This document shows positions 26,464-34,334 of a stretch of 64,000 bases of DNA, one piece after another. Origin of the DNA: Bryobacteraceae bacterium (lineage in GTDB: Bacteria; Acidobacteriota; Terriglobia; Bryobacterales; Bryobacteraceae); the NCBI GenBank assembly GCA_025056455.1, contig JANWVY010000009.1, positions 116,824 through 180,823 of the forward strand, given 5' to 3'. Below the pieces are notes generated by a model that saw only the letters and a list, made by a program, of their open reading frames with translations, made no database searches and was not told the origin of the DNA. A program made the translations under genes and the position numbers. How positions within the stretch are numbered: position 1 is the first letter of the stretch; each line of letters opens with the position of its first letter.

Positions 26464-27584
26464 ATTCGTCCGAGCAGCGCCTCCAATCCTGCGCGGAACT
26501 CCCATGGCTTTGCGAGCAAGCTTAGCACGAGGTGGTTGCCCTCCTCAAAATCGTAGAAAAAACCTGGCTGCACCAGGACGTTGTGATAGCGCAGCAGGTC
26601 AAGCGCCAGCGCCTGCTCATCTTCGGGCACGCCGAGGATCGCATACCACCCTCCCTCGACCTCGAGCGGTTTGCTCCGGGTCCGCAGATAGCGGAGGTTT
26701 TCTTCAATCCGGGCGTGAATCTGCTTGCGGATGGAGCGGCTCAGAGGAAGCAGCTGTGGCAAGGCATGCTGGACGGGTGTGGACACCGAAAGAAACGTAT
26801 CCGCAATCAATTCCAGGAGCTCCGCCGCCCGTCTGCACTGCTTTTCCGGCCCTCCAAGGATCATCCAGCCCACCTTCATTTGAGGCAATCCGCCCAGCTT
26901 GGAAAGACCGTTCAAACAGAAGGTCAGCCCCTCGGCATGGTGCGCCAGCGTTACGACCCGTTCGCCGTTCCCCGGCAAAAGCTGGTAGCTCGAAAACACT
27001 TCGTCACTCACGATCGCCAGATCGTGCCGGGCGCAGAAATCCAACAAGTAAGGCAGTTCTTCCCGTTTGAGGAAGGACCCCGTCGGGTTGTTCGGATTCA
27101 CGAGCAGCACGGCCCGCGACCGGGCATCCACCAGACTCTGCAAAGCCTCGAAATCGATCCTCCAAACCCCGCAATAGCGCAAAGGGTACTGGCGCAACTC
27201 GACCGACTCAAGCTTGGCCAGAAACTCAAACAAAGGATAAGAAGGTTTTGGGACGAGGACATTGTCCCCAGGACTACAGAGAAGCTTGAACAGATAACTG
27301 TAGGACTCGCTCGTGCTGGCCGTAATCATCACCCGCCCAGCGTCGACCTGATGTTCGGCCGCCACAGCCTGGCGCGCCACCTCGAGGCCCCAAGGCGCCG
27401 GCTCGTACCGCAAAGCCGCCGCGTTACTTAGAACGTCCACTACCTCCCGCGGATACTCAAGACCGGCCTGTGTCGGATTCGACAGCGTTAGGTCCAGGAC
27501 CGGAATTCCGAGACGCCGTTTTTCCGCGAGCGCGAGCGCAAGTTCGTTTGGTTCCAGGCACCAGTCCAAACGGTTTGAGAACAC
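26460..27584 (-). CDS. PLP-dependent aminotransferase, class I/II
   Basis: A 374-aa fold-type I aminotransferase. The PLP Lys is at about residue 229 (NGLSKLGG), with NPNNPTG at 163-169 and SDEVFSSY at 193-200. The amino donor and acceptor are not predictable; the family includes aspartate, alanine and aromatic aminotransferases. The SDR gene ends at the base before this start, and a PfkB kinase and zinc-ribbon protein precede it in the same minus-strand unit. Confidence 0.9.
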   Translation of the reverse strand: MFSNRLDWCLEPNELALALAEKRRLGIPVLDLTLSNPTQAGLEYPREVVDVLSNAAALRYEPAPWGLEVARQAVAAEHQVDAGRVMITASTSESYSYLFKLLCSPGDNVLVPKPSYPLFEFLAKLESVELRQYPLRYCGVWRIDFEALQSLVDARSRAVLLVNPNNPTGSFLKREELPYLLDFCARHDLAIVSDEVFSSYQLLPGNGERVVTLAHHAEGLTFCLNGLSKLGGLPQMKVGWMILGGPEKQCRRAAELLELIADTFLSVSTPVQHALPQLLPLSRSIRKQIHARIEENLRYLRTRSKPLEVEGGWYAILGVPEDEQALALDLLRYHNVLVQPGFFYDFEEGNHLVLSLLAKPWEFRAGLEALLGRI

Positions 27585-28346
27585 TTACACTTTCCTGCCA
27601 ATGGCCGTCTGGCCGACGTCTACATTGATGGTCTCGCCCGTGGTCGCCAGCGCCTCTGCGGCCAGAAAATAGGCCGCGGCCCCAATATCAGCAGGCTCAG
27701 CGAGCCGGCCAAGCGGAGAGTTCTTCTCCGCTTCATCGAAGACCTCTTGCGGCCAGCCCGCAAACCGTGTGCGCACGAACCCCGGCGCGATACAATTCAC
27801 CCGTGCCTCGGGAGCAAGAATGCGGGCAAAGGACTTCGTCATGGAGATCACCCCAGCCTTGGAGGCCGCATACACAATGGAACTGCCCTGACCGGTATAC
27901 GGCGCAATCGAGGCGATATTGATGATCGACGAACCAGGATTCTTTTTGAGATAGGGAAACACGGCGCGCATGCAAAGGAAGGCGCCCCGGAGATTGGTGT
28001 TGATCGTACGCTCCCAAATCTCATCCGTGAGGTCAGCCAGCTGGTGGTGCGGCACCCGCTGACTCCAACCCGCATTGTTGACAAGAACATCAATCCGACC
28101 AAATCGTGCCGCAATGTCGGCGAACATCGCCTTCACGGCGCTGTCTTCGACCACGTCCGCTTGGTAGGCGAAGGCGCGGCCGCCCCGCTCAAGGATGGTT
28201 TGCACGGTCTCCTCGGCTGCTTCCTTTGAGCGGGCATAGTTCACAAAAACAATCGCCCCCTCTGCAGCAAAACGCTCGGAAATACCGCGTCCGATGCCCG
28301 TGCCTCCCCCCGTGACGATCACCACCTTGTCCTTCATCTTCTGCAT
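27585..28346 (-). CDS. SDR family NAD(P)-dependent oxidoreductase
   Basis: A 253-aa classical short-chain dehydrogenase: TGGGTGIG cofactor loop at about 12-19, NNAG, the catalytic Ser in INIASIAPY and the YAASK (YxxxK) motif. It resembles FabG and sugar or polyol dehydrogenases; the substrate is unknown. An alternative start is the Met at residue 4. It sits between the PfkB kinase gene (14 bp) and the aminotransferase gene (no gap). Confidence 0.92.
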   Translation of the reverse strand: MQKMKDKVVIVTGGGTGIGRGISERFAAEGAIVFVNYARSKEAAEETVQTILERGGRAFAYQADVVEDSAVKAMFADIAARFGRIDVLVNNAGWSQRVPHHQLADLTDEIWERTINTNLRGAFLCMRAVFPYLKKNPGSSIINIASIAPYTGQGSSIVYAASKAGVISMTKSFARILAPEARVNCIAPGFVRTRFAGWPQEVFDEAEKNSPLGRLAEPADIGAAAYFLAAEALATTGETINVDVGQTAIGRKV

Positions 28347-28360
28347 GGTGACATTCCTTT

Positions 28361-29293
28361 CTATCGCAGGTTGTCACGGATCTGCACCTGCTGATAGATG
28401 ACCTTTGTTTGTTCAAAGCTGGCAAAGCTCACGCCTGGCTTCATGGCCGAGGCCGTGCCGGCCGCCACTCCCCAGCGCAACGCATCGGCGAAATCGTCAT
28501 TCAAGCGCATGGCCCATACAAAGCTCGCCGCGAGCGCATCACCTGCGCCAATCGGGCTGCCGACGTCAATCCGCGGAGGGATGGCTTCAATGATGTGACC
28601 TTCGCGCGCGCCGACAGCGCCCCGGCTGCCAATGGAAAGCACCACCATTTCCGGCCCCATCAGCCGGATGCGCTCCGCCGCTTCGAGAATCTGGATGCGA
28701 GTCAGCAGGACTTTGTTGAGCAGGCGTTCAGCTTCCGGCTGATTGGGTGCTACCACGGTTGGCTGCGCCTCAAGCCCGAGCTGGAGCGGCTCGCCGTCTG
28801 TGTCGAGGAGGGTGCGAACCCCACTCCGTTTCGCTTGCTCAATGAGCTGAGCATAAAAATCCGCAGGTACCCCGGGAGGCAAGCTGCCGCACAGCATCAG
28901 CCAAGAAGATTCGGGTAGTCTTCGGACCACGGCCGCCTGTACGGCCGCCACCTCCTCTGGGTCGAGCGGCATTCCGCGCTCATTCAGCTTAATCGTCAGC
29001 CCGTTGCGGTCAGAAATGTTGAGGTTCGTGCGCGTGTTGCTGTTTACCGGCACGGTATCCACGGGGAAGCCGCACTGGCTCAAATACTTCTTCAGACGCT
29101 CGCCCGATTCGCCTCCCACTGTGCAGATGGCCCGCGTCTTGCCGCCAAAGGAATGAATGACATAAGAAGCGTTGATGCCCCGTCCTCCGCAGCTTTCTTC
29201 ACTCGAAAGGATGTAGGCGCGGTCTTCAAACACCAGCTGGTCAACCGTTAAATTCCTGTCGATGGCAGGATTCACCGTCAGGGTTAAAATCAA
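28361..29293 (-). CDS. PfkB-family hexose kinase (1-phosphofructokinase-like)
   Basis: A 310-aa ribokinase-fold sugar kinase of the 1-phosphofructokinase/tagatose-6-phosphate kinase group. The N-terminal substrate region is LTVNPAIDRN and GGRGINAS. The catalytic Asp is D252 in GAGDALAASF. The start is TTG (TTGA) overlapping the stop of the upstream zinc-ribbon gene. The exact sugar phosphate cannot be assigned; no PTS component is nearby. Confidence 0.92.
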   Translation of the reverse strand: MILTLTVNPAIDRNLTVDQLVFEDRAYILSSEESCGGRGINASYVIHSFGGKTRAICTVGGESGERLKKYLSQCGFPVDTVPVNSNTRTNLNISDRNGLTIKLNERGMPLDPEEVAAVQAAVVRRLPESSWLMLCGSLPPGVPADFYAQLIEQAKRSGVRTLLDTDGEPLQLGLEAQPTVVAPNQPEAERLLNKVLLTRIQILEAAERIRLMGPEMVVLSIGSRGAVGAREGHIIEAIPPRIDVGSPIGAGDALAASFVWAMRLNDDFADALRWGVAAGTASAMKPGVSFASFEQTKVIYQQVQIRDNLR

Positions 29294-29946
29294 GTGCGGT
29301 CCCTCGCAAGCAGCTTCGCAGCAAGCGCTCCCCCGAGCGTCGGAAACACGGTGAACAGGACAAACAACAACACCAGCATGAGCAGGAGAATCACCGAAAG
29401 GCCAATCGGCTCTTGCATGGTGGCCACCAGACGGTCTAGGTCGGCCGTGTTGGGGATATGGCTTCTCATATTCTCCTTAAAGAACGCTGCTAGCCCGCCC
29501 TGGTTCATGATCGCCACGATGGCCAGCGTAAAGAATACCACGCCAATCATAAAACTGAATACTCCCGTAATCCACCCCATGCGTGCGCCACTCACCACGC
29601 TCAGCGACTGGCCCGTACGCCTGCCATACAAATACACGGCTAAAAAGCCCGCTCCGCATTGTGAAAATAAAAGCCAGCCCGGAATTGGGATGGGGAGCGA
29701 ATTGGTGATCGAAGCAATCAACGCTGTCAGCAACCCGGTGCGCACCGCAATCGGGTTATGAAAACTCACTTCGAGCACTTCAGCCGGGCCGAAACCCGAA
29801 GCCTTCACTGCTTCTGTCCCCGATTGTACGCTCCCAGATTCGTGTTCCGGCTCCTGTCGAGGCATCTCAAATTGCGGCTTGCCGCACTTGTGACAAAACC
29901 TTGCGTCGGGAGGCAATTGGGCCCCGCAGCTACAAGAACCGCTCAC
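29290..29946 (-). CDS. Zinc-ribbon membrane protein
   Basis: A 218-aa protein with an N-terminal zinc ribbon (C5, C7, C18, C21: CSCGAQLPPDARFCHKCG), a linker, and about four hydrophobic segments between about residues 70 and 210. Such zinc_ribbon_2 plus membrane-region proteins are widespread and uncharacterised. It is the first gene of the minus-strand unit 29946-26460 and overlaps the kinase gene by 4 bp. It is divergent from the hydroxyacid dehydrogenase, with 56 bp between starts. Confidence 0.8.
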   Translation of the reverse strand: MSGSCSCGAQLPPDARFCHKCGKPQFEMPRQEPEHESGSVQSGTEAVKASGFGPAEVLEVSFHNPIAVRTGLLTALIASITNSLPIPIPGWLLFSQCGAGFLAVYLYGRRTGQSLSVVSGARMGWITGVFSFMIGVVFFTLAIVAIMNQGGLAAFFKENMRSHIPNTADLDRLVATMQEPIGLSVILLLMLVLLFVLFTVFPTLGGALAAKLLARDRT

Positions 29947-30002
29947 AGCTCTCAGTATATCGATCTGCCACGACTCAAATTTGTGTTACCTTCGAAAGGT
30001 TC

Positions 30003-30968
30003 ATGTCTAGGTTGGTTCTTTGGGTTTTGAATTCGCCCACCGCCCCGATGCTTGCCCTGCTTGACCAGCTGCCCGCGGAAACGCATATCGTTACCGGCGA
30101 CTCCGAGCAAGCATTCGCCACGGCTCCGCCTCCGGATGTGCTGTTTCTCGGCTTTGGGCAAGGCGGACTGGCCCAGCGGTTGTGGGATCGCGCCCAGCAT
30201 GCCAAATGGGTGCATTCCCTGGCTGCCGGTTTAGAGAACGTTTTGTTTCCCGCACTGGTGGAAAGTCCCGCCCCGATGACCAATTCAAAAGGCATTTTCG
30301 CCCGTTCGCTCGGCGAATTTACCATCGCCGCGGCCCTTTTCTTCGCCAAGGATTTCCGCCGCATGATCCGCAGTCAGGAGGCGGGCAAGTGGGATCCGTT
30401 TGACGTCGAGGAGTTACATGGCAAAACACTCGGGATTGTCGGCTACGGGGGTATTGGACGGGAAGCCGCGAAACGCGCCGTCGCCATGGGAATGCGCGTC
30501 ATCGCCTTGCGCCGCAACCCCTCGACTTCTGCTGGCGATAGCCTGGTTAGCGAATCCCATGGACCCGACGGCCTGGACAAACTGCTCACGGCCTCCGATT
30601 ATGTGCTCGTTTCGGCTCCCAACACCCCCGCCACCCGCGGCCTCATCGGCGAACCGCAGCTCCGCGCGATGAAAAAGACCGCCGTGCTGATTAACGTGGG
30701 GCGCGGTCCGGTCGTTGTCGAACACGCTTTAATTCGCGCTTTGCAAGAAGGCTGGATCCGCGGCGCAGCGCTTGACGTCTTTGACATTGAGCCCTTGCCG
30801 GCTGGCCACCCCTTTTACCGCCTGCCCAATGTCTTGCTCTCTCCCCACTGCGCCGATCATACACCGGGCTGGCTCGATGAAGCGATGCAGTTTTTCGTTG
30901 AAAATTTCCACCGTTTTTCTCGCGGAGAGCCTCTTTTAAACATCGTTGACAAGCACGCTGGTTACTAA
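30003..30968 (+). CDS. D-2-hydroxyacid dehydrogenase family protein
   Basis: A 321-aa NAD(P)-dependent dehydrogenase. The cofactor loop is GxGxxG at 147-152 (GYGGIG). Catalytic Arg234 (NVGRGPVV), Glu263 (DIEPLP) and His282 (SPHCADH) are all present. The start at 30003 is chosen because of the AAAGG just upstream and because the 34 residues before it (frame open to 29901) do not fit the family. The substrate is unknown; members reduce glyoxylate, hydroxypyruvate or 2-oxoacids. The dehydratase gene follows 4 bp after the stop. Confidence 0.92.
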   Translation: MSRLVLWVLNSPTAPMLALLDQLPAETHIVTGDSEQAFATAPPPDVLFLGFGQGGLAQRLWDRAQHAKWVHSLAAGLENVLFPALVESPAPMTNSKGIFARSLGEFTIAAALFFAKDFRRMIRSQEAGKWDPFDVEELHGKTLGIVGYGGIGREAAKRAVAMGMRVIALRRNPSTSAGDSLVSESHGPDGLDKLLTASDYVLVSAPNTPATRGLIGEPQLRAMKKTAVLINVGRGPVVVEHALIRALQEGWIRGAALDVFDIEPLPAGHPFYRLPNVLLSPHCADHTPGWLDEAMQFFVENFHRFSRGEPLLNIVDKHAGY

Positions 30969-30972
30969 AACC

Positions 30973-31917
30973 ATGGTGACTTTCGCCGAAATTCAAAATG
31001 CTGCGCAGAGAATTCGCAGCTACATCCATCGCACTCCGGTCATGACCTGCGCCAGCGTCAATCAACGAGCGGGCATGGAGGTTTACGCCAAGTGTGAGAA
31101 TTTCCAGCGCGGCGGCTCCTTCAAGCTGCGCGGCGCCGCCAATTTCGTACTCTCTATTCCTGATGCTGACATTGGCCGCGGCGTCGTGGCGTTTTCTTCT
31201 GGCAATCATGCCCAGGCCGTTGCCATCGCCGCCGCCATTCGGGGCGTCCAGGCGACGCTTGTGATGCCCTCCGACGCGCCGCAGTCCAAGCGAGAGGCCA
31301 CCGAAGCTCGCGGCGGTCAAATCGTTCTTTATGATCGCTTGCGTGAAGATCGCGAAGCCATTGGCAAGCGTATCGCGCAACAAACGGGGGCCACGCTCAT
31401 TCCCCCCTTTGACCACCCATGGATCATTGCTGGTCAGGGTACTGCCGCGCTCGAGCTGCTCGAGGAGGTTCCCGACTTGGATGCTCTCGCGGTGTGCTTG
31501 GGTGGTGGGGGACTGCTTTCTGGTTGCGCCATTGCCGCCAAAGCGCTCCAGCCATCGATCCGCATCTTTGGGGTGGAACCGGCTGTCGCCAATGACTGGG
31601 CCCTGTCCTTGGCTGCAGGTTCAATCGTTGAGATTCCGCCACCGCCTACCATCGCCGACGGCCTGCGCGCCACCAAGCCTGGCCAGCTCACCTTCCCAAT
31701 CGTCCGTCAATTCGTGGAGGAAGTCTTGCTGGTCAGCGAAGCGGAGATTCTCGCTGCGATGAAGTTTCTCCTACTGCGGGCCAAAATCCTGGTTGAGCCC
31801 AGCGGCGCCGTCGCGGCGGCGGCCGTGCTCCACCGGAAACTGCCGCCAGGGGTGCGAAAAGTCGGGGTCATTCTTTCGGGCGGCAATGTCGACTGGGAGC
31901 TGCTTCAAGCGGCGTAA
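30973..31917 (+). CDS. PLP-dependent threonine/serine dehydratase-like enzyme
   Basis: A 314-aa fold-type II PLP enzyme, close to the threonine dehydratase / serine racemase / threo-3-hydroxyaspartate dehydratase group. Lys51 (GGSFKLRGA) binds PLP, SGNHAQA contacts the substrate, and GGGGLLSG holds the phosphate. There is no C-terminal ACT domain, so it is of the catabolic or racemase length, not allosteric IlvA. The ATG at 30973 lies 4 bp after the dehydrogenase stop; the upstream TTG at 30946 would overlap it. Confidence 0.92.
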   Translation: MVTFAEIQNAAQRIRSYIHRTPVMTCASVNQRAGMEVYAKCENFQRGGSFKLRGAANFVLSIPDADIGRGVVAFSSGNHAQAVAIAAAIRGVQATLVMPSDAPQSKREATEARGGQIVLYDRLREDREAIGKRIAQQTGATLIPPFDHPWIIAGQGTAALELLEEVPDLDALAVCLGGGGLLSGCAIAAKALQPSIRIFGVEPAVANDWALSLAAGSIVEIPPPPTIADGLRATKPGQLTFPIVRQFVEEVLLVSEAEILAAMKFLLLRAKILVEPSGAVAAAAVLHRKLPPGVRKVGVILSGGNVDWELLQAA

Positions 31918-31939
31918 CCAGCTAGGAAAAACAAATTAA

Positions 31940-31959
31940 GGGGCTTTCAGCGAAGCCCC
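31940..31959 (-). terminator. Hairpin with T-rich tail on the minus strand
   Basis: GGGGCTT pairs exactly with AAGCCCC across a 6-nt loop. On the minus strand the hairpin is followed by TTAATTTGTTTTT. It therefore fits an intrinsic terminator for the minus-strand Cys-rich gene ending at 31978. On the plus strand, where the dehydratase gene ends at 31917, no T tract follows, so the signal there is weaker. Confidence 0.75.
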
Positions 31960-31977
31960 TCGTCGGAATGCTCTTCC

Positions 31978-32607
31978 TTAAGCCGCCTTCTGATCCGGTA
32001 GGTCGGCTGGCTTCTCTTCTGTCACTGGAGGGCGGATCGGCGTTACGCGGCGCGGTTTGGAGATGCTCGGCCTCGCTTCCGCAACGGGGCGTGGCGTGTT
32101 CGCTTGGACGGGAGTCCTGGTCGTGCCATAAAAATACTCATCCAGCGGAAAGAGCGGAAACGGCTCCAACTCCCGAAACACCAAACCCAGTTTTTGTTCA
32201 ATCCGATACACCATATGGAAAAAGTTGCCGCGATCCAGGCTCAAACGCGAGCAACACAGCTTCCAGTCTGCGCCGAGCAAGAAGTAGTAGCGGAAAACGC
32301 CCCACTCAATTTCATTCAAGTGGCGCTTGCTCACCAAATAAAAATCCGCGAGATATTCCTCGTCGCGGCGTCCCCACACCGTTCTCCGGTGGTGCGAAGC
32401 GCTCATTTCGAGCGTCGCTTTCGTCAGGTATTTCTCCTTGACTGCAAGTTCGCGATACCGGTTGTAGCAAATCCGGAAAATAGCGCGTAACACGCAATTA
32501 CAGGGCTTCAGAGAGCATTTGCGGCCTACTCGAAGACCAATGCCATGGCAGCTTGTGCACTGTTGGTTGGCAAGTGCGATTGTTTCCGACCTAGACCATG
32601 TTTTCAT
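31978..32607 (-). CDS. Cys-rich zinc-finger-like protein, unknown
   Basis: A 209-aa protein with an N-terminal cysteine cluster: C17, C20-H21 (CTSCHGIGLR, like a DnaJ CxxCxGxG repeat), C31, C36, C38 (CSLKPCNC) and C47. A basic helical region (ILxxICYNRYREL-like) and about 100 residues of helices follow, including a candidate helix-turn-helix around LGADWKLCCSRLSLDRG. A Pro-rich basic tail ends the chain (about 165-209). It looks like a nucleic-acid-binding regulator, but I recognise no family. Start at 32607 or 32616. It is divergent from an HTH gene. Confidence 0.65.
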   Translation of the reverse strand: MKTWSRSETIALANQQCTSCHGIGLRVGRKCSLKPCNCVLRAIFRICYNRYRELAVKEKYLTKATLEMSASHHRRTVWGRRDEEYLADFYLVSKRHLNEIEWGVFRYYFLLGADWKLCCSRLSLDRGNFFHMVYRIEQKLGLVFRELEPFPLFPLDEYFYGTTRTPVQANTPRPVAEARPSISKPRRVTPIRPPVTEEKPADLPDQKAA

Positions 32608-32790
32608 GGGGTGCAACCTTCAACTCTCCGGCCTCAACCCTGGTTAGAGGGCTGGTGTGAGCCGGAGATACCCCAATCCTAGTCGCACTCCCAATGCCGT
32701 CAAGGGGTTGGTGCGGGTGCGCAGCGGGAAAACGCCGGCCGAGCGCCTCCCCGCAGCTTCAAAATATTCAAAAACATAGTGCTTTTGTTC

Positions 32791-32833
32791 GTGAAAAAAT
32801 ATCAGAAAAAATAGCATATTTGTGAAAAAATAT
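32791..32833. promoter_or_regulatory. AT-rich direct-repeat region upstream of the HTH gene
   Basis: GTGAAAAAATAT occurs at 32791-32802 and again, identical, at 32822-32833, so the repeats are 31 bp apart, about three helical turns on one face. They lie in an AT-rich block (32758-32850) that stands out from the GC-rich surroundings. A TATTAT element at 32839-32844 directly precedes the ATG at 32851. The simplest reading is a promoter with operator sites, perhaps for the encoded HTH protein. Confidence 0.5.
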
Positions 32834-32850
32834 AGCTGTATTATAAAGTC

Positions 32851-33180
32851 ATGATGCGACCTATATCAGCGGGAAATAAGGTTCCAAGAAGACTCACTTT
32901 CCAGGAGCTGAGCGACCGTCTGATCCGCGAGCTCAACCAGCGCGTGCGCCGCGGAGATTTCACCGAGCGTGGCCTCGCACGCCTATTAGGAGCATCCCAG
33001 CCCCACATTCACAACGTTCTGAAAGGGGTGCGCCGGCCGTCCACCCCTCTGGCTGACCATATCCTGATCAAACTGCAAATCGCCCTGCAATCCATGCTGA
33101 CGGATGAGGAAATCCGCTCCGTGTGCGTTAAAAAAGGCTGGAAATGTCCGCTGATAGAGGAGAATCTGGGCCGCCGGTAA
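32851..33180 (+). CDS. Small HTH (XRE-like) regulator
   Basis: A 109-aa protein with a helix-turn-helix of XRE/Cro type at about residues 35-75. The segment ERGLARLLGASQPHIHNVLKGVRRPS supplies the two DNA-binding helices. The C-terminal ~30 residues have no known domain. It starts ATGATG, so 32851 or 32854; there is no Shine-Dalgarno, and TATTAT lies only 7 bp upstream. Context suggests an autoregulatory repressor acting on the direct repeats in front of it and on the divergent Cys-rich gene. Confidence 0.8.
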   Translation: MMRPISAGNKVPRRLTFQELSDRLIRELNQRVRRGDFTERGLARLLGASQPHIHNVLKGVRRPSTPLADHILIKLQIALQSMLTDEEIRSVCVKKGWKCPLIEENLGRR

Positions 33181-33203
33181 GAGCGTTGTCAGATTTTGCC
33201 ATC

Positions 33204-34334
33204 CTAGAGATTGCCGCGGCGGGCCTGCTCGCGTTCAATCGCTTCAAAGAGTGCCTTAAAATTCCCTTTGCCGAAGCCCCTGCTGCCCCGGCGTTCGATA
33301 ATCTCGTAAAACAGCGTGGGGCGGTCCTCGACTGGTTTGGTGAAGATTTGCAGCAAATAGCCCTCGGCGTCCCGGTCTACAAGGATTCCAAGCTGCGCGA
33401 TCTGTTCCAGGGGTTCGGGAATTTCGCCCAGCCGCGAGGGCAGCATCTCATAGTAGGTTGGGGGTACATCGAGAAACTCCACACCGTGCTCTTTCAAGCG
33501 GCTCACCGTTCCAAGAATGTCATCCGTTGCCAGAGCGATGTGCTGCACGCCGGGACCTTGGTAAAAATCCAAATATTCCTCCACCTGTGACCGCCGCTTG
33601 CCGTGGGCTGGCTCATTGATCGGAAACTTCAACTTGCCGCCGCCATCGGACATGACTTTCGACATGAGAGCAGAATACTCAGTGCTAATATCCTGATCGT
33701 CAAACGACTGGTAGAGCTGAAAGCCGAGAACGCGCTCATAGAAAGAAACCCAGCGATTCATCTCCCCCCAGCCCACGTTGCCCACAATATGATCAATCTG
33801 GCGAAGGCCAACCGGCCGGGCGAGCTCATCGGGGCCTGGCGCCGCATGATAGCCCGGCAGAAAGATGCCCTGATAGTTGCGGCGCTCCACAAAAGTGTGT
33901 AGCGTGTCGCCATAAATGGCGATGGAAAACCAGCGGACCAGGCCCTGGTCGTCGCGTTCTTCCACCAACGGCTGCGTGATTTGCGCCCCGCGCTGAACAA
34001 CTTCGGAATAGGCCGACTCAGCATCTTCCACCTGCAAAGCGATCGACCGTACTCCGTCGCCGTGACGCAGGACATGCTCGGCCAGGGGAGAATTCGGACG
34101 CAGCGCCGCCGACAACAGCAGCCGGATCTTGCCCTGCTCGAGTACGTAAGAAACGCGGTCAGAAACCCCGGTCTCCGGCCCCTGATAAGCGATCCAGCGA
34201 AATCCAAATGCCGTCCGGTAATAATGCGCCGCCTGTTTGGCGTTGCCCACGTAATATTCCACATGATCGACGCCAAGCAAAGGCAGAAAATCCCGCGTTG
34301 GCGTTCCGGCTTGAGTTTCAGGCACGGGAGACAT
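33204..34334 (-). CDS. hppD: 4-hydroxyphenylpyruvate dioxygenase
   Basis: A 376-aa Fe(II) dioxygenase that turns 4-hydroxyphenylpyruvate into homogentisate in tyrosine catabolism. It has two VOC domains, and the iron ligands are present: H182 (QIDHIVGNV), H265 (PGVQHIALATDD) and E344 (LFYEIIERRG). The start at 34334 is chosen because the residues upstream do not fit the family. It overlaps the aminotransferase stop by 17 bp, so the two are probably co-translated. Homogentisate dioxygenase and later steps are not in the window. Confidence 0.96.
   Translation of the reverse strand: MSPVPETQAGTPTRDFLPLLGVDHVEYYVGNAKQAAHYYRTAFGFRWIAYQGPETGVSDRVSYVLEQGKIRLLLSAALRPNSPLAEHVLRHGDGVRSIALQVEDAESAYSEVVQRGAQITQPLVEERDDQGLVRWFSIAIYGDTLHTFVERRNYQGIFLPGYHAAPGPDELARPVGLRQIDHIVGNVGWGEMNRWVSFYERVLGFQLYQSFDDQDISTEYSALMSKVMSDGGGKLKFPINEPAHGKRRSQVEEYLDFYQGPGVQHIALATDDILGTVSRLKEHGVEFLDVPPTYYEMLPSRLGEIPEPLEQIAQLGILVDRDAEGYLLQIFTKPVEDRPTLFYEIIERRGSRGFGKGNFKALFEAIEREQARRGNL

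Noticed and set aside
26039..27431. Two long plus-strand open frames opposite or alongside the PilZ and aminotransferase genes
   Set aside because: The genes on the other frames have clear motifs; these frames are shadows without any recognisable domain.
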